DNA of 35,614 nt from Clostridium sp. AM58-1XD (GTDB lineage: Bacteria > Bacillota > Clostridia > Lachnospirales > Lachnospiraceae): positions 1-35,614 of the forward strand of contig NZ_QSDR01000039.1 in the NCBI RefSeq assembly GCF_003464085.1. Direction: 5' to 3'. This document shows positions 1 to 10,000 of this stretch, in pieces. The notes under the pieces were generated by a model that saw only the letters and a program-made list of their open reading frames with translations, had not been told where the DNA came from and searched no databases. Each line of letters opens with the position of its first letter. The stretch's first letter is position 1. Both the position numbers and the translations under genes were made by a program.

Positions 1-73
1 TTTCGTCAACATAAAAACACCGCCTTCCTGATATAATGATTATACCATGAATGCGGTGACAAATGTAGAAAAG

Positions 74-91
74 CCCGAGCGATTGCTCGGG
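74..91 (-). terminator. Terminator hairpin after the CHASE-GGDEF gene
   Basis: A 7-bp GC-rich stem (CCCGAGC / GCTCGGG) with a 4-base loop is followed on the minus strand by CTTTTCT. It lies about 50 bases after the stop codon of the diguanylate cyclase. A second perfect hairpin at 108-130 (10-bp stem GAGTGCTGCA, loop TAA) sits between gene and terminator. That one is followed by TCTTTT on the plus strand, so it may serve transcription from the left. Confidence 0.6.
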
Positions 92-143
92 ACTTTGTCT
101 ACAGTCTGAGTGCTGCATAATGCAGCACTCTCTTTTCCTAATA

Positions 144-1469
144 TCAACTATGTTTTTTCATATCGTACATACTGCGGTCAGCCTCCCTGATCAGGCTTTC
201 CGCATCCGTCTGGTCATCCGGATAACGTGAATAGCCGCAGCTGACACTGGGGTACAAGGTAATATCTGAATATGTATAAGGTCTCGTGACATGTTCTTCG
301 ATCTTCTTCAAGAGCGCGTCATAAAATTCACGATTTTTCTTATTCGGAATTAAGACAGCAAATTCATCGCCCCCAATGCGGTATGCAAAATCACTTTTTC
401 TAAGGCAATCTTTGATCTGGAATGCCACTTCAATCAGCAGCTTATCCCCAACATCATGCCCGTATTGATCGTTTACAGCTTTGAATCTGTTTAAATCCAG
501 ATAAATAAGACCAAATGGCTGATTTTCCTCCTGAAACTGTCTCATCTGATGTACAAAGTGGCGCGTATTATTTAAACCGGTAAGAAAATCGGTATTTGCC
601 ACTTCAACCATATTTTTATTCTGCTGCCTGATCGTTAAAATTCCTGATATTAATAAGGTCAGAAGGATATTGATTGTCAATGCAACCAAACTTTCTGCCA
701 GCAGATTTCTTCGTGATATCCAGCCCGTTTTAGGAAGAATTCGAAAAATCCAGGTTCCATTCGGAACCGATATGCTGTCTTCGATGGCTCCCATCATATC
801 ACGTTCTGTATTGCTGGCAATGATTTGGATATCATTGCTGTCCGGCGCTGTTCTGTATATCTGATAGTCGTATCCCTGCTGTGACAAATTATCTAATTCT
901 GCTTTGTTGAAGATTTCTGGAACATTCAGAATAGCTATACTAAAGCCCCAAAAGTTCTCTTTATTCTGATCATTCTCCATGTAAACGGGATTTCTGGCGA
1001 CTAATCCCATTCCTCCCTGTGAAAGTTCATATGGTCCTGCCAGAGTCATTTTGCCCGTATCCCTGGCATATTCCGCTTCCACTCTTCTGTCCGGATCGTC
1101 AAAAAGACTTCCGAATGCCTCTTCATTTCCCTCCAGCGGATAAACATAGGTCACCACTCCGTCCGGTGCAAGCTGCAGGCTGCGGATTGCAGGATCATTC
1201 ACATACAGCCGTTCCGCGATCGCATCAAAATCCGTTACTGCGCCATTGTCATTTACGACAATCATCTCCAAGATTTCCGTACTCAATAAGCGTGAATCAA
1301 TCGCATATTGAAGCTTACCAATTTCACTGATCATAACATGTTCTGCCTGCTGGATATTTCGCCTCTTCTCTGTTCCTGCAAGCATTGCAATAATTGCTGC
1401 AGACAGGAGTAAAAGGAACAGGAATATCATGGCAACGATCGCCTGTTTTTTCTTTTTGTAATCTTTCAT
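144..1469 (-). CDS. Membrane diguanylate cyclase, CHASE-GGDEF
   Basis: This 441-residue protein probably makes c-di-GMP from two GTP in response to an extracellular signal. Two membrane segments (about 10-32 and 258-281) flank an outside sensor domain resembling CHASE; the stretch VVTYVYPLEGNEEAFG near 105-120 is typical of that family. The C-terminal GGDEF domain has the intact signature RIGGDEF (GGDEF at 366-370). An inhibitory-site motif RxxD (RKSD, 357-360) lies exactly five residues before GGDEF, so product feedback inhibition is expected. The start ATG follows GGAGAGGG at a good distance. A sigma-A promoter lies about 75 bases upstream, so it is probably a single-gene unit. The ligand cannot be told from sequence. 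Confidence 0.93.
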   Translation of the reverse strand: MKDYKKKKQAIVAMIFLFLLLLSAAIIAMLAGTEKRRNIQQAEHVMISEIGKLQYAIDSRLLSTEILEMIVVNDNGAVTDFDAIAERLYVNDPAIRSLQLAPDGVVTYVYPLEGNEEAFGSLFDDPDRRVEAEYARDTGKMTLAGPYELSQGGMGLVARNPVYMENDQNKENFWGFSIAILNVPEIFNKAELDNLSQQGYDYQIYRTAPDSNDIQIIASNTERDMMGAIEDSISVPNGTWIFRILPKTGWISRRNLLAESLVALTINILLTLLISGILTIRQQNKNMVEVANTDFLTGLNNTRHFVHQMRQFQEENQPFGLIYLDLNRFKAVNDQYGHDVGDKLLIEVAFQIKDCLRKSDFAYRIGGDEFAVLIPNKKNREFYDALLKKIEEHVTRPYTYSDITLYPSVSCGYSRYPDDQTDAESLIREADRSMYDMKKHS

Positions 1470-1543
1470 GTTTTATCCCTCTCCGGCTTTAAGAGATTAT
1501 GACCAAAGAATGTATTGTTATTGCTGCGTAAGATATTAAAATA

Positions 1544-1572
1544 ATTATATCATAACAGTACCAGCCGGACAA
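1544..1572 (-). promoter_or_regulatory. Sigma-A promoter for the CHASE-GGDEF gene
   Basis: On the minus strand, TTGTCC (1572-1567) and a perfect TATAAT (1549-1544) are 17 bases apart. The start codon at 1469 is about 75 bases downstream of the -10 box. Confidence 0.6.
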
Positions 1573-1653
1573 GGTTCCCTCTGAGAGAAACGCTCTCATA
1601 ATGATATACCGTAATTATCAGTTGATCCGATCCCTTGATCCAATAATGTCTTA

Positions 1654-3346
1654 TCAAGATTTCAGTATCTCTTTTTTCAGCTGAAACCGGCTGATCAGAT
1701 TCCTCAGGATCTGCGCCTGTGCGGACAGTTCCTCACTGGCGGCGGCAGATTCCTCAGCTGTAGCAGAATTTGTCTGTATCACATGATTAATCTGGTTGAC
1801 GCTATGCGTCATCTGTTCAATGGAATCTGCCTGTTCATTTGACGCCTGGGTAATCTGATCGATTGCTTCCACCACTTCTTTGGATTCTTCTACGACAGCA
1901 AGCAACTGCTGTGCTGTTTCATTTGCAATTTTTGTTCCATATTCTACGGAACGCAGCGAGGATTTAATTAACGCCGCCGTGCTTTTCGCTGCTTCGGAAG
2001 ACCTGCCTGCAAGAATTCTTACCTCTTCCGCAACGACCGCAAAGCCTTTCCCCTCACTACCTGCTCTGGCCGCTTCTACGGAAGCATTCAGCGCCAGAAT
2101 TTTTGTCTGAAATGCTATATCCTCTATTGTTTTATGATCTTGGCCACCTCGCCGGAAGAAACATTAATTTCTTTCATTGCCCGTATCATTTCCTGCATTC
2201 TCTGGTTGCTTCGAATCAGTTGTTCACCCGTCTCCGCTGCCATTGTATTGGCATCCTGTGCATTCTCCGCGTTCTGCTTCACCCGTTTGGATATTTCATT
2301 TACATTAGCTGCTAACTCTTCTATTGAACATGCCTGCTCTGCAGCACCCTGACTAAGCGCCTGTGCGCCGGAAGAAACCTGATCTGAATCTTCAGACACC
2401 TGATCCGCCGATTGATTAATCAATTCCATCGTTTCACTCAAATCCGTATTCATCTGGCGCAATATGGAAAGCAGCGGACGAAAATCACCAACGTAATCCT
2501 GCTCTGCCTTTGTGTGAGGATTGAAATTCCCGGAAGCAATCTCTTTAAGAATAAAAGTCAAATCCTCTATGATAGAAGAAAGGCGTTCAACGGTTGTTCT
2601 CATACTGGCAGACAGATTTCCCAGTTCATCCCTGGATCGGTAGGTAATAACCGGATTCATATCCCCGTCGGAAATCATTTTTGCGGCCTTTTCAAGTTCT
2701 GCCACAGGCTTGCGGATACTGTCTGAAATATAGATACCGAGAATAAGTGCCAGCAGGACGCTGATAATCAGTATGATAAAAACAATTAATTCTGAAATTA
2801 AAACAGCATGTTCTCCCTGTTTTACCATCCGTTCTGCATTATTTCCAGCCGTATCGGAAATTTCAATCAGCAAATTCCCCATCTGGTCCAGCCTGGGTAT
2901 GTACTCTTTATCCATTATGGCAAACGCTTCCTCATCTTTGTCATCGATAATCAGCTGAAACACCTGATCCCGATAGACAATCGCTTCATTCAAAATCGCT
3001 TCGATCTGGTCGACAAGACCAATATCACCATTGAACGTGCTGCGTATAATGGGAAACGTTTCTCTCATCGCGGCTAAATTTCGTTTAGCGCTTTCTATTT
3101 TTTCCTCCTCCAATATGTCGTCCTTTGTTAAGATTGCCATCAGTAAATCAGCCGTGTCGCCTGCTGGGCACGCCGTGCGATCCAGGTATTCACGGTAACC
3201 GTATAATTATTATCATAAAAACTGGTCAAATTCGCACCTGTTGTCCTCAGCAAAAATACAGCTGCAACGCTGGCAGCCATTGATATTGCGATAATTAATG
3301 CGTAAGAAATCAACATCCTGGAACGTATTTTTAGATTTTTCATCAT
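1654..3346 (-). pseudogene. Methyl-accepting chemotaxis protein, two frameshifts
   Basis: Three reading-frame pieces form one classical chemoreceptor. The first (3346-3140) has the N-terminal membrane segment and the start of a four-helix-bundle ligand domain. The second (3140-2124) has the rest of that domain, a second membrane segment (ELIVFIILIISVLLALILGI), a HAMP linker and the first half of the signalling coiled coil. The third has the signalling tip ([20 protein letters not shown]) and the C-terminal arm. Each break is a one-base deletion. One is at about 3143, where ...RLIY meets MAILTKDD. The other is at the TTTT run 2130-2133, where one more base restores [10 protein letters not shown]. 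With two bases added the gene is exactly 564 codons, a normal receptor length. It may be a real pseudogene or a sequence error. The start is taken as the ATG at 3346 or the adjacent one at 3343. Confidence 0.85.
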
Positions 3347-3469
3347 TTGAAGTTTCCGCTTTCTTAGATTACCTGCGTCGGAAGCAGGCACTGAAAGGTA
3401 CTGACCCGCATTGCATTCATTCGAGTGCCTAACGGAAGTCGAGCCTTGTTCACAATAGTTTCTTTGTTA

Positions 3470-3498
3470 ATTATATAGCATCAAATGTAAAAACGCAA
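3470..3498 (-). promoter_or_regulatory. Sigma-A promoter for the chemoreceptor
   Basis: TTGCGT (3498-3493) and TATAAT (3475-3470) are 17 bases apart on the minus strand. The resulting leader is about 115 bases. It contains GGCACT pairing with AGTGCC and a CCTGC/GCAGG mini-hairpin, but I could not match it to a known riboswitch. Confidence 0.5.
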
Positions 3499-3560
3499 TA
3501 ACCCCTCCTGCAATTCCAGGCAATCCTCGACTGTACGCTTAAGTCTTTTTCTATTGACGC

Positions 3561-3589
3561 AAAAATACCCGGACATAATATCCGGGTAT
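3561..3589 (-). terminator. Rho-independent terminator after the minus-strand GntR gene
   Basis: The 9-bp stem ATACCCGGA / TCCGGGTAT has a 7-base loop and is followed by TTTTT on the minus strand. It lies about 30 bases after the frame-corrected stop codon at 3618-3620, which supports that corrected gene end. Confidence 0.8.
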
Positions 3590-3617
3590 CTGGATTTCTG
3601 AATTATTCTGTGATTTT

Positions 3618-4876
3618 TTATTCATCTGCAATCAGCAGCCGGATCGGAGAAGAACTCCTCAGTTCCCTTGCTTCGATTCCGTTCTGTTCCAGATATTTAA
3701 GACCATCCGGCAGATACGCCTTTATATATTCCCTGACCGTTTCTATACATTTCTCTATATTATTTTCTTTCATGTACTGGATCATCAAAACTGTAAACTC
3801 TCTTCCGGTAGAAGATGAGAAAAAAAGTGATGTGACACTTCCTCACATGTGCATAGTATCAATTCGAATGACTGGACGAGATAGGAAAGGTTGCGGCGTA
3901 TAAGAAGACTGTTGAAGTCGGGCTGATTGCGTTTCTCACCATAAGCTTGTATACGGGTACCTTTTCCGTTGATGGTTTGTACTGCCCCAATCTGATTTAA
4001 CATGCTGACTGCGCGGCGGGCCGTACTGACTGATACGCTGTATTTCTCTGACATCTTCTCGTAAAACGGCAGGAACTCCGTTTTTCTGTATTCTCCTAAA
4101 TAAATTTCATGCAGCAGGCGGGAGGCCATATGATAGCATATCTGGGGATGACCATTATAAATTCTCCATGCGAAGGATATCTGTTCATTTTCCGGAACGA
4201 TTCTGATTTGATGTTTCATGTTTGCAATTAACTTTTCAATATCGCACCTTTCATGCTGAATCAATGCCTCCCGGGCGCTTGCAAAGGAACCTTCTTTAAC
4301 GAGATGAACAAGCAGTTTCAGACGCTTACGGCCAATCTCTGTATTATAGTCGAACGGACGAAATCCGGATTTGACAAAAGGATATCCCATAAACAGAGAT
4401 GTTTCCCAAAAAAGGTTCATTAGCAGCGAATTTTCGTTTTTCTGCAGCGTAAAACTGAAAAACCGAATCGTATCATCTGCATTAGCCCGTTTTGCCAGCT
4501 GATCGATATAATCAATTTCCTGCTCATTCATACGCCGGAATCCCTCAATCAGGAACGGTACGTAGATCAACTCCGCAGCTTGGTAAATATCAATATAGGA
4601 TGGCCATCTAAGTGAAACATAATCGAGAATTAAATCCTTGCGTTCCTGTTCTGTCTGTTTATAAATCACTTTTGTTATCCGGCCATTCTTCATATCGATA
4701 TAACCATCTGCGCGCAGCCGCCGTAACGCGGCCCATATGGTATGCACAGATACGTTAAACTGGCTGCAGAAAATATCTACGGTAGGCAGACTGTCGCCAT
4801 ATTAATAGTATCCGAATTTAAATCTGTTTAAAAGATAATCATAGATCAAATTTGATAACTGATGCTCGTATTCCAA
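3618..4876 (-). pseudogene. Double-winged-helix GntR-type regulator, disrupted
   Basis: This is a relative of the plus-strand regulator at 5408-6895. A first GntR-like winged helix lies at the N-terminus (SLPTVDIFCSQFNVSVHTIW...), followed by an unassigned helical region. A second winged helix starts near LPFYEKMSEKYSVSVSTARR, and a C-terminal helical part follows. Two lesions are visible. One is an in-frame TAA at 4802-4804 inside the first winged helix. The other is a one-base loss in the seven-base A run 3820-3826; restoring it joins the ORF to a tail ending ...IRLLIADE at 3618. The best start is TTG at 4876, eight bases after AAGGAGGG. A truncated product from ATG 4747 would lack most of the first DNA-binding domain. 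With the base restored the length is 420 codons. A terminator follows directly. Confidence 0.72.
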
Positions 4877-4918
4877 AAAACCATCCCTCCTTATACTCAA
4901 TTATTCTATCAGCCTGCA

Positions 4919-5236
4919 CTATAAAATTCCATGCATTCTTGAATTTTTGCATGAAATTTTATACTGACAGAAAATCGTAAAGATATAAGAATTTTGGTAA
5001 ATGGAATTAGACAGCATGTCATCGTACCGTCCCATAATAACATCTGTTATCACGCCTTCCTTAACCTGTATCTCCTCATAGTCAGGCAGAGAGATGATGT
5101 CAGGCGATGCAATGTACTTACGCAAATAAATAATAGTTTTTGTGACAGCCCCGGCTGCGAAAGCAGAAGTTCCAGATAAATCAACTGTCAGATAGTTCAG
5201 TATAGCTGAATTTAAACAAGCTACATCTTTGTCTTT
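4919..5236 (-). other. Unassigned open frame between the two GntR-type genes
   Basis: An uninterrupted minus-strand frame runs from a TGA at 5239-5237 to a TAG at 4921-4919, about 105 codons. Its only plausible start is a TTG at 5125 without a good ribosome binding site. The inner part reads like real protein (TSAFAAGAVTKTIIYLRKYI, then PDYEEIQVKEGVITDVIMGR), but the last 20 residues overlap the inverted repeat at 4921-4962 and look non-coding. I do not recognise a family. It could be the remnant of a gene lost between the two regulators, or chance. Confidence 0.25.
4921..4962. repeat. 15-bp inverted repeat upstream of the minus-strand GntR gene
   Basis: ATAAAATTCCATGCA (4921-4935) and TGCATGAAATTTTAT (4948-4962) are inverted copies matching at 14 of 15 positions, separated by 12 bases. 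It lies 45-86 bases upstream of the TTG start at 4876, where a promoter and operator are expected. It is a candidate operator for one or both neighbouring dimeric regulators. No T-tract follows, so a terminator is less likely. Confidence 0.5.
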
Positions 5237-5279
5237 TCAACTACAAGCAGGATAATTATATGAACACTAAGAAATCAAG

Positions 5280-5308
5280 TTGAAGGCAGATGGAAGAGCT
5301 GATATAAT
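5280..5308 (+). promoter_or_regulatory. Sigma-A promoter for the plus-strand GntR gene
   Basis: TTGAAG (5280-5285) and TATAAT (5303-5308) are 17 bases apart. The gene starts at 5408, giving a leader of about 90 bases. Confidence 0.65.
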
Positions 5309-5407
5309 AAAGTTAATTCAAGATGAACGGCATTTTATTGGTAAATCCCGGCATTATTCACCGCTTATCAATAAGTAAAACGCATCCATGAAAGGAGATA
5401 ATATCCG

Positions 5408-6895
5408 GTGAGTCAAAATCAACAACTATATCAGTATTTGTATCAGACAATTACCTCTCAGTTCTATAATGGTACTTTTATCTATGGACAGGAGTTTCCC
5501 TCTCAGCACGAAATCTGCCTGCAATATAATGCGGGGATAACAACAGTCCGCAAAGTGATGAAAATACTTTCTGAAGAAGGTTTTATCCATACAGCTCAGG
5601 GACAGCCGTCTGTTGTGACTTATCGTACATCCCGGGAAAATCAAGCCGCTTTTCTGGTTCAGAGCCGTGACGAAATCGCCGACGCATATCAAGGATTGGG
5701 ATTACTGATGCCAGTCCTTTATCGTGAGGGTGCAAAACGGTGTAACGCTTCAGATTTGCGTTATTTTGATAATATTATGAATAATGTATCGGAACAGATG
5801 GAACTGCAGGATCACTATCGTCTGGCCAATACCTTTTTTACAGCATTGCTCCGTCCATTAAAAAACAGGTTAATCATCGATTTGGAATTGGACAGTGAAA
5901 ACTATCTTCACGTACCCTATATTCCATTTCCCAGCGTAGAAAATCCCTTTGCTACAACTGCTGCAAGAACACAGACGTGGTTCAAAAATGCAATAGATCA
6001 AATTGAAAAAAAGCAGTTTGATGACTTTTGTGACAGCGCTTCAAAATTATATTGCGCTTCCGGACAAAGGGTCGACAGTTACTTATATTCGTTGGACAAA
6101 TATACTGAAGGCACTCCAAAGAAAAAAGAGGAAATCCGTTGGTTCCGGGCAAAAGTTCATTCCGAGCTATATGCACGGCTTGCGATGACTATTGTGCGCA
6201 GGATTATTACCGGAGAATTCGACAACGAGCCGTATTTGCCCTCTATTCCAAAGCTGATGGAAGAATATAAGATAACGAAAAATACAGCAAGACGGGTGGT
6301 TAACCTGCTCAATTCACTGGGAATCGCCAAGACAATCGATAAAAAAGGCAGCGTGATTACGCGGAAAGGAGATATCGCATTTAAAAGTGAACTTAATTTG
6401 GTGGAACCAGTAATACAGGAACGGTTATCACTTTTCCTGGAGGCCCTTCAAATTGTGGCTCTCACGGCGCACAACTGTGCCTCTTCGATTACTTTTATCC
6501 CAGATAACCTGGGCCGTTCTATGGAAAACAGACTGCGCACAGCATCGGATAACCGAATGTGCCCATTGTCTTTTCAGCTGCTTATAAACGCTTTCATCCA
6601 GCTTTTGCCGTACCATTCACTAAAAAACATTTTTCGGCAGTTAGACGATCTTCTGATATGGGGACACTATATGCAGGCAATTGACAAGTCGTTTTATCCG
6701 GATTACAGTGAATTGGCTCTCGCAATGGACGCTGTTGTCACGGCATTAAAAGGCCAGCGCAGTGACGTATTGCCGGATGCGTTTAGTAATGCGTTTTCGT
6801 TGGTCTATAAAAATGTTTGCATGGTATTCTCAAAACACCCTATTAATCCCACTTTTAATATGTGGAATTGTAGTCCTGCCGAAGAGGTGATCTGA
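5408..6895 (+). CDS. Double-winged-helix GntR-type transcriptional regulator
   Basis: This 495-residue protein carries two GntR-like DNA-binding domains. The first is at about 1-75 (HEICLQYNAGITTVRKVMKI, then EEGFIHTAQGQPSVV). The second is at about 255-335 (IPKLMEEYKITKNTARRVVN, then LGIAKTIDKKGSVITRKG). The regions after each resemble neither the UTRA nor the FCD effector domain in an obvious way. The start is GTG, ten bases after AAAGGAG, and a well-spaced promoter lies upstream. It is divergent from a shorter relative at 3618-4876, with the same order of domains. Target genes and ligand are unknown. The family call rests on the winged-helix pattern; the tandem arrangement is seen directly. 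Confidence 0.82.
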   Translation: MSQNQQLYQYLYQTITSQFYNGTFIYGQEFPSQHEICLQYNAGITTVRKVMKILSEEGFIHTAQGQPSVVTYRTSRENQAAFLVQSRDEIADAYQGLGLLMPVLYREGAKRCNASDLRYFDNIMNNVSEQMELQDHYRLANTFFTALLRPLKNRLIIDLELDSENYLHVPYIPFPSVENPFATTAARTQTWFKNAIDQIEKKQFDDFCDSASKLYCASGQRVDSYLYSLDKYTEGTPKKKEEIRWFRAKVHSELYARLAMTIVRRIITGEFDNEPYLPSIPKLMEEYKITKNTARRVVNLLNSLGIAKTIDKKGSVITRKGDIAFKSELNLVEPVIQERLSLFLEALQIVALTAHNCASSITFIPDNLGRSMENRLRTASDNRMCPLSFQLLINAFIQLLPYHSLKNIFRQLDDLLIWGHYMQAIDKSFYPDYSELALAMDAVVTALKGQRSDVLPDAFSNAFSLVYKNVCMVFSKHPINPTFNMWNCSPAEEVI

Positions 6896-6981
6896 GGCGG
6901 CGATGAGTTAAGTTGATGAATCAGTAGCGGGCAGAATCCGACAGGAATATTTGTTGTTCTACCAGTAATGGGTAAAATCCC

Positions 6982-7021
6982 AAATGGCACTATGCCCTTT
7001 GCAGACCGCATAGCGCCATTT
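6982..7021. terminator. Bidirectional terminator-like hairpin between convergent genes
   Basis: AAATGGC plus CTATGC pairs with GCATAG plus GCCATTT, leaving a bulge and a loop of about 12 bases. It sits between the convergent GntR gene (ends 6895) and GGDEF-EAL gene (ends 7041). The following T-tracts are short in both directions, so the terminator call is moderate. Confidence 0.5.
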
Positions 7022-7040
7022 GTATCCGGTGAGAAATTCT

Positions 7041-10000
7041 TCACTCTTTTCGATATCTGTTGAAATACTCATTTATTGGCATTGGCTTTGCAAAAAGATA
7101 GCCCTGTCCTTCATCACAGCCCATATTACGCAGCAAATCGAGTTGTTCCTGTGTTTCAATGCCTTCGCACAATACACTATATCCTAATTCATGCACAATA
7201 CCAATCATACGCTCAAGGAGTGTACAGCCCGCCTTTGTCCTGATAGAATTGAGCATAAACGCCCGGTCAATTTTAATAACATTTGCAGACATATTAACCA
7301 GCATATTCATTACGCTGTAACCGCTGCCAAAATCATCCACCGATGTGAAAAATCCCAAATTCTGAAGTTCCTTCATTACATATGCCGCCGTATTAAAATT
7401 TTGGAAATACCCCGTCTCCGTCAATTCAAATTCCAGCAGCTTGTAATCCACATGATAGCGGTTGACGATTCTTTTTATGGAATCGACCACGCCGTCCCGC
7501 ATAATATCCATGACGGATAAATTGATACTGATTCTGACCATGTCTTTCCATCCCACGCTTTCCCATTGGGCTAAATTCTTACATACAGTCTCCAGAACAT
7601 AGAGATCAAGGCTGGTGATGAAACCGTTATTTTCAAAAATAGGAATAAACTCATCCGGATAGAAACAAACAGTTCCATTGTTCATCCAACGGCTTAATGC
7701 TTCTGCACCACAGAGTTTTCCCGTCTTAAGGTCAATCTTAGGCTGTATCCATACCTGGAAATCTCCGTTCTCCAGCGATGATTCCATCCTGGCAAGAATT
7801 TTACTCTGAAGGCTCTTTTGTCTGACAAATGCCTCATTATAAACTGCGATTTCATTACTGACAGTTTGTCCTATGGACTGCCGGGTAATGTTGGCATAGT
7901 CAATCGCAGTATCAATGTTCGTACAGTTTTCTTCCACAAAGTAGATGCCCATGCGCAGAACAACTTTAATATCCTCACTCTGAACTTTTTGAGACATCGT
8001 AAATTGTTCAATATTCCGGCGCACCTTTTCGATCACATAATTCGAGTCCTGGTCATAAGTAAGCATTGTCAGAAAGTGGTCTGCTGTCACCCTTGTGTGC
8101 ATGCCTTGCATATTCATCAAATTGGCAGCAAAATTTTTTAGTATTTTATCACCTGACTTGTAACCTAAAACCTCGTTAATGTACTTGAAATTCTGGAAAT
8201 CAGTTGAAACAACCGCAAATTTTCCCGGCCTTTGGTCAATCAGGTTCTGTCCGTTCTGGCGGAATTTTTCATAGCTTGCTAAACCGGTTAGATTATCCGT
8301 TTCTTTAATCTCAACAGTCTTCGGGTTTTCAGTAATGTTTTTGAAAGCAAAAATACAGACGGCTTCCCCTGACAGATCCCCCAGCCAGATATCCACCTCC
8401 ACCTCCCTGCCTTTCTTGTCACTATCCTTATCCACAAAGAAAGTCATGGAAATGAACCGGTGTCCTTTTTCCAAATTGTCTAATAGATTTTTTCTGCTGG
8501 TAAAGTTATGGTATTTGATTTTATTTATTTCATCCATATACTGTTCCGCATAGTTCACATTAATACAGGTAAAGTTGCCTGACGAACCAACCAACGTATA
8601 GAACTTATTCTCTGATCTGAGTGTTATATAAAAATCCGCTATTATATTAACAAAATATACGTTACTGTATTTTTGAAGCAGCAGTTCAAAGGCATTCATC
8701 AGAATACTGCATGAATTCAAAGCATTTTCCGGGCTCACCAGAGGATTTTTCCCGTCGGAAAATTCTGCCATCATACTGGAATACGCCGCCTCGGCATTTC
8801 GCTGGAGATAATCCTCATGTTCTTTATGTAAACCAATATTTGTGCTGTGCATATACAGGCATTTAATACGTCCATTTTTCTGTACCAGCATCAGGGTTGC
8901 ATCCACTGGTATGCTGCAGGCTTTCCCTTCTTTGTTTTTTCCATCCAACTGACCATAACAGCTCAAAATGCTGACTCCCCTGACAATGCGCTTACGGAAA
9001 AACTGCATATCACGTAACTTCTGCCCCTCATTCCCTTCCTGCTGCTTTTTCAGGAATGCGATTGCCTCCCTGCCTCGGAAGACCTTTTGATATTCTTCTT
9101 CAAACAAAATAAAATCATTGTCCAGCATCGTTCTCAGCTGTTCCTCATTCCAATGCTCAACAATTAAATGCAGTAACTTCGTCGCTTCCAATACCACATC
9201 CGAATCTTTAAACAATAACGTGGTGTAGGTATCCAGCATATCAGAAGTTTCAGAGAAGGACCGGACCTTCCGCCGCCTTTTTTTATAATACTGTTTTTTG
9301 GACTCATACATCTCTGATTCAGCCTTGTTTACAATTTCTTCTACATAAACGGCATCACGGGACCAGCAGGCACCCACAGCGGCTTTATCCCTCTGTCCAG
9401 CCTCGTTCTCACGTAAGCTGTCCCGTAGCTTTGCCGCCTCCTGAAGAAACACATTTTCCTCAACGTGATTGGACAGAACAACAAATTCATCGCCGCCAAT
9501 ACGGTACACACACTTTGCCGGGAAAAACTGTATGATTTTCTGCGCAATATAGATAAGCAGCTTATCTCCTGCTTCATGGCCGATCGTATCATTTATTTCC
9601 TTCAGACCATTCGCATCCACAAAAACAGCTCCCATTCCAACGTTTTCCTCATTCTGTTTATCAAGTTGTATCTGGGCATTCAGCATTTCCACTTCGTAAA
9701 GATATGCATTCTGATTTCTTGAACCTGTCAATTCATCCATATAAGTTTTTTTGCGAAGCTTTTCATTGGTTCGCATACGGATTAATACTGCCTGTATAAA
9801 ATATGCCAGGATCTGAAGAATCTCAATGATATTACTGCCATTTTCATATGGAGGGTTATCAATTCCCATATAACCAATCAGCTGATTCTGTTCAAACAGC
9901 GGTACCGTTATCAAGGAATGTATGCCTTGAGGCTTAAGGCGCTCATACTCGGCAGGCTCTATTTCGGCATGCTCTTCCAAGTTGCTGATAATGTATGGTC

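Noticed and set aside
3347..3463. Possible c-di-GMP riboswitch in the chemoreceptor leader
   Set aside because: The leader is structured, but the conserved GEMM core (GCAAACC and GACGCAAAGCC segments with tetraloop receptor) is absent, and it does not match the c-di-GMP-II consensus.
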